A stretch of 64,000 nucleotides of DNA from Bacillota bacterium (lineage in GTDB: Bacteria > Bacillota > Clostridia > Acetivibrionales > DSM-1351): the NCBI GenBank assembly GCA_023393115.1, contig JAEWMS010000086.1, forward strand, positions 62,001-126,000, in the 5' to 3' direction. Both the position numbers and the translations under genes were made by a program. Below, in pieces: positions 60,890 to 64,000 of the stretch. The notes below the pieces were generated by a model. It saw only the letters and a list, made by a program, of their open reading frames with translations, was not told where the DNA came from and searched no databases. How positions within the stretch are numbered: the stretch's first letter is position 1; every line of letters begins with the position of its first letter.

Positions 60890-62464
60890 ATGCTTGGATT
60901 TAACAAGCCCGATATAAATTATCACATTGGGATATATGTACGCCAGAGCAGGGATGATAATGAGGAAAACCTTGAAACTATAGAAACTCAGAAAAAACTT
61001 TTGATAGATTTCGTTATAAGAAGCAATCTTGGAACCATTTATAAAACCTATGTTGATGATAATGTATCAGGTTCGGGCTTTGAGAGAAATGCACTGGAAG
61101 AACTAAAAAAAGATGTGCTGTCCTGCAATATAAACCTTGTAATTTTAAAGGATTTGTCCAGATTGGGGAGAAATAATGCCAAAACTCTGCTGTTTCTTGA
61201 TTTTCTCGAGGAGTACGGTGTGCGGGTTATGACTGCCGACGGAAGGTATGACAGTCTTAAGGATAATGAAACCGTTGGAATTGATACGTGGTATAACGAA
61301 CGATATGTCAGAGATATATCAAAGAAAATCAGGGCTAATCTTCGCTTTAAAATTGAACAGGGTGAGTATATAGGAAATGCTCCCTATGGGTATGTCAAGT
61401 CTGTAAACGAGAAAAACAGGCTTGTTGTCGATGCCAGAACGGCGCCTGTTGTCAGAGAGATATTCAGCCTTTACAAACAGGGGTATGGCTATGCTTTAAT
61501 AGCTAAAATGCTGAATGAAAAAGGGTATCCCTCACCGTCTTCAAAAAATTCCGATATTCCCATTACACCCTGGAATCAGGTAGCTGTGCAGAGAATTCTA
61601 TGTAACCGCGTATATATAGGGGATACGGTTCAGGGAGTCAGTGAAAAAATAAGCTTTAAGAACAAGAAAACCAGACGGCTTCCTTTTGACAAATGGATTA
61701 TCACAACAAATACCCATGAACCTATTATAAAGAATGAGGATTTCGAGGAAGTCCAGAAAATCAGAGCGAAAAAGCGCTCAAATCAGGGGTATAACAGAAA
61801 TATATCTCACCTGCTTAGTAACATGCTGTATTGTGGAAAATGCGGTAAAGCCATGTATGTGAGAGTCCGAAAGGACAGACCTGTGGGATACATATGCAGC
61901 TCCTATACAAAGTATGGAAGCGACAGCTGCTCCAGTCATTATGTAACTGAACAGGCCATTTTGGAGGTCATCTCGGATGAACTGTTGGATATGTTGTCAA
62001 ACCGGGAGCTCATTGATAGCTTTAACCTGAAGTATGCCAATGAGGAGGATGACCGGCAGAAAAGGTATGAAATGGCTCAGAAGTTGGAGCAGCAGATAGC
62101 TGCAAAGCAAAAGCAGCAGGATATTCTCTATCTTGATCGGCTGGAAGTGAAAATCTCTGAACAGCTCTTCCTAAGAATGAACCAGAGTATAGAGGACCGC
62201 ATCACTTCCCTTAAAAGGGATAAGGAAAAGCTGCTGCAGGAAGAAAAAAAGCTGCAGGATAAAATACAGGTGGTAGAAAGTTTCGTTAACAGGATAAAAT
62301 CCCAGGGAATAAGCAAAAATATTATTGAGCAGATGGTTAACAGAGTTATTGTTTACGACAGCTGTGATAGTGAAGAGCTCCAGAACATAGGATTGAGCAT
62401 GGATGAAGCTAAAAACGGCCTGATAATTATTGAGTACAACTACAATAATTGGAGGGAAGGATAA
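60890..62464 (+). CDS. Large serine recombinase
   Basis: 524 residues. Resolvase-type catalytic domain: YVRQSRDD (nucleophile Ser in the QSR context, near residue 19), DVNVSGSGFERNAL-like DDNVSGSGFERNAL, LKDLSRLGRN. Recombinase domain NAPYGYVKSV / IFSLYKQGYGYALIAKMLNEKG; zinc ribbon CGKCGK..C..C (about 315-350); coiled coil and C-terminal region. Large serine recombinases integrate phages or mobile elements and also excise sporulation skin elements. GGAGG lies 9 nt before the ATG. No other phage genes are seen in the window. Its own element ends are not evident. Confidence 0.93.
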   Translation: MLGFNKPDINYHIGIYVRQSRDDNEENLETIETQKKLLIDFVIRSNLGTIYKTYVDDNVSGSGFERNALEELKKDVLSCNINLVILKDLSRLGRNNAKTLLFLDFLEEYGVRVMTADGRYDSLKDNETVGIDTWYNERYVRDISKKIRANLRFKIEQGEYIGNAPYGYVKSVNEKNRLVVDARTAPVVREIFSLYKQGYGYALIAKMLNEKGYPSPSSKNSDIPITPWNQVAVQRILCNRVYIGDTVQGVSEKISFKNKKTRRLPFDKWIITTNTHEPIIKNEDFEEVQKIRAKKRSNQGYNRNISHLLSNMLYCGKCGKAMYVRVRKDRPVGYICSSYTKYGSDSCSSHYVTEQAILEVISDELLDMLSNRELIDSFNLKYANEEDDRQKRYEMAQKLEQQIAAKQKQQDILYLDRLEVKISEQLFLRMNQSIEDRITSLKRDKEKLLQEEKKLQDKIQVVESFVNRIKSQGISKNIIEQMVNRVIVYDSCDSEELQNIGLSMDEAKNGLIIIEYNYNNWREG

Positions 62465-62828
62465 AATATTGGTGAGAAGTTAAAAAGTCGATAAATATTT
62501 AATATAGATGAACTCCGAATCACGGTAGTGGGTTTCGGGGTTTTTTGTTGAAAATTAAAAGAAACTTCAATAAAATAAAAATTTTCTAAATAGTATTGTG
62601 CTTGTTATATATATTTGGTATATTATGTAATATAAGTCATTTATTATCTGACACATTCTAAAAAATCCTTATACTTTTCCAAGAAATTTATTTTCACAAT
62701 AAAGTGAATAAAAATTTATCAGAAATAATTGTATAATACTGTATTTGCTTTCAGCTAATTAAAAGTTAATTAAATAATTATCCCATTAAAAAAATTTACT
62801 AAGGTTGAATCAGTAAAGGAGAACTGCA
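62465..62828. other. Intergenic region upstream of the SLH protein
   Basis: Begins with the terminator at 62511-62546; the rest is very AT-rich without genes. The SLH gene's ribosome site AAAGGAG is at 62816-62822. No clear -35/-10 pair is picked. Confidence 0.6.
62511..62546 (+). terminator. Terminator after the recombinase
   Basis: AACTCCGAATC (62511-62521) pairs with GGTTTCGGGGTT (62531-62542) using wobble pairs; T6 at 62541-62546. Confidence 0.8.
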
Positions 62829-64000
62829 ATGAAATCTTTTATTAAAAGAACAATTTTATTATTTATTATTATGTCAATTTTAATCCCGTCAAATATTCAA
62901 ACAATTTCAGCAAGCTCAGGAACTGTCAATAATGCTGTTAAGTTTATCGATGTAAAGAACACCTCCTGGTATTATTCCTATGTAACGAGGCTTGCTGAGT
63001 TAAAAATAACCGGTGGTTATACTGACGGTACATTTAAGCCAAACAACTCAGTCACCAGAGCTGAATTTGTCACTTTCCTCTGCAATGTTAAAGGGTACAA
63101 GCAATCTCAGGGCAATCCTTTTGTTGATTCGCAAAAGAGCTGGGCAAGTGGATACATTACTACAGCATTGGCCAATGGATTTATTGATTTAACGGAGGAT
63201 AAGAAGTTTAGACCCAATGATGCTGTAACCAGGCAGGAAGTCGCTGAAATGATGTGTAAGGCATTGAACATTCAAGCCGACAGTACCTCCAAGTCACCTT
63301 ATGCTGACGTTACAAACAATACCGGCTATTCTACAGCTGCATATAACAATTATCTTATGCGTGGTTCTGAAAAAGACGGCATGATATATTTTCAGCCGAA
63401 GGACAAGCTTACCAGAGCCGAAGCCGCTGCTGTCATAGTTAATGCATTTGATTACAACGTGGACAAAATGGGATTTTTGAATAAAAAAATAGCTGAACAA
63501 AAAAAGAAAGAGGCTGAAGCCGAAAAAACGCAAAAATCAATTGAAAAAAAACCGGCTACATTTAAGGAAAGTGTGAATTTCCTTAAACAAGAAGGGGTAT
63601 TAACCGGTATCTCAGAGTCAGCATTTAAATCCACTGATAACATAACCAAAGAACAGTATATTAAACTATTGCTATTGGCAGTTGACGTAAACACCGCTCA
63701 AACTGAGGATTTTATCAAATCTGCTGTTAACCTAGGGATTCTTCAGAATGGTGAAGTTACTGCAAATACAAAAGCCAAAAATATCACAAGGTCAGAACTG
63801 GCAAAATGGACTTTAAGAGCTTATGAGAAGTTGAATAATGTACAATATCCTGATTATCTGGAAGCCTATAAAACTATGGTGACAGATTACATGAAACTCA
63901 ATAAGGAAGACAAAACAAACAGTTTAAAATGTGTGTCCGAAGGTTTATTGACACCTGTAAATGGTGAATTTAAGCCCAATGATGCTTGTACTAACGGTAC
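62829..64000 (+). CDS. S-layer homology (SLH) protein, partial
   Basis: Starts MKSFIKRTILLFIIMS with a signal peptide (cleavage after about residue 28, ISAS). Three SLH repeats follow: FIDVKNTSWYYSYV..TDGTFKPNNSVTRAEF (about 38-85), FVDSQKSWASGYI..KFRPNDAVTRQEVAEMM (about 98-145), and YADVTNNTGYSTAAYNNYL..FQPKDKLTRAEAAAVI (about 158-205). A Lys/Glu coiled coil and further degenerate SLH-like units follow, the last seen being FKPNDACTNG. The frame is open at the window end, 390 codons so far. Such proteins bind the pyruvylated secondary wall polymer and may anchor enzymes or the S-layer. Confidence 0.92.
   Translation, partial: MKSFIKRTILLFIIMSILIPSNIQTISASSGTVNNAVKFIDVKNTSWYYSYVTRLAELKITGGYTDGTFKPNNSVTRAEFVTFLCNVKGYKQSQGNPFVDSQKSWASGYITTALANGFIDLTEDKKFRPNDAVTRQEVAEMMCKALNIQADSTSKSPYADVTNNTGYSTAAYNNYLMRGSEKDGMIYFQPKDKLTRAEAAAVIVNAFDYNVDKMGFLNKKIAEQKKKEAEAEKTQKSIEKKPATFKESVNFLKQEGVLTGISESAFKSTDNITKEQYIKLLLLAVDVNTAQTEDFIKSAVNLGILQNGEVTANTKAKNITRSELAKWTLRAYEKLNNVQYPDYLEAYKTMVTDYMKLNKEDKTNSLKCVSEGLLTPVNGEFKPNDACTNG

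Noticed and set aside
60890..62464. Serine recombinase as the enzyme moving the tRNA-linked modules
   Set aside because: Distance is large, large serine integrases rarely use tRNA T-loops with 20-nt direct repeats, and no shared att sequence was seen.

Overview
The window looks like a chromosome segment from a low-GC, spore-forming, anaerobic clostridium of the Ruminiclostridium type (relatives of R. cellulolyticum or R. papyrosolvens). The evidence is AT-rich intergenic DNA, strong GGAGG ribosome sites, spore genes (cwlJ-gerQ, a GerMN lipoprotein), S-layer homology (SLH) proteins, a carbohydrate-binding protein and an Re-citrate-synthase-like gene next to aconitase. Species assignment is inference; no rRNA is present.

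Layout. 1-4.9 kb: a Dabb protein, a lipoprotein polysaccharide deacetylase, two small hypotheticals and a badly broken ABC-F ribosome-protection gene that still has a perfect promoter and terminator-rich leader. 4.9-7.7 kb: argH and argG on the minus strand. 8-16.3 kb: housekeeping genes on the plus strand (ruvC, ruvA, ruvB, queH, amidase, GerMN lipoprotein, rph, rdgB, YfcE-type phosphodiesterase). 16.4-18.3 kb: tRNA-Gly and tRNA-Arg embedded in GC-rich hairpin modules, followed by a small membrane ORF, a tRNA-Arg relic and a MerR/ABC-2 permease deletion scar. 18.4-23.7 kb: a three-gene TerB / BrxD-like ATPase / BrxHI-like helicase operon, a probable defence or stress system without the rest of BREX. 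23.9-33.3 kb: membrane sensor-like protein, spore germination pair cwlJ-gerQ, MTA/SAH nucleosidase, Fe-S protein with divergent Crp/Fnr regulator, SPFH + ribbon-helix-helix pair, SLH relic, lipase-like hydrolase, chemoreceptor. 33.4-38.1 kb: Re-citrate synthase candidate, aconitase and a GntR regulator, the oxidative branch toward glutamate. 38.2-41.7 kb: WYL regulator, QueG-like Fe-S protein, hydrolase, DUF3888 protein. 41.9-42.5 kb: tRNA-Glu with tandem copies of the hairpin modules. 42.7-52.7 kb: rRNA/RNA modification genes, CBM-like protein, polysaccharide deacetylase, ahcY plus SAH/MTA deaminase, small proteins, formyl-THF cyclo-ligase. 52.8-60.2 kb: an AfuABC/FutABC-type importer with LytS-type kinase, AraC-type response regulator and HAD phosphatase. 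60.2-64 kb: relics, a large serine recombinase and an SLH protein cut by the window end.

Two things stand out. First, the modules around tRNA-Gly, tRNA-Arg and tRNA-Glu: copies of the host tRNA's own T-arm, alternately direct and inverted, bound GC-rich hairpin units. Hairpins covary between copies, one hairpin is hypervariable inside otherwise near-identical 195-198 bp tandem repeats, and tRNA 3' ends are exactly duplicated over 20 nt. I know of no described element with this architecture. Second, the compact TerB-BrxD-BrxHI operon sits directly beside this tRNA locus, as a mobile defence cargo might.
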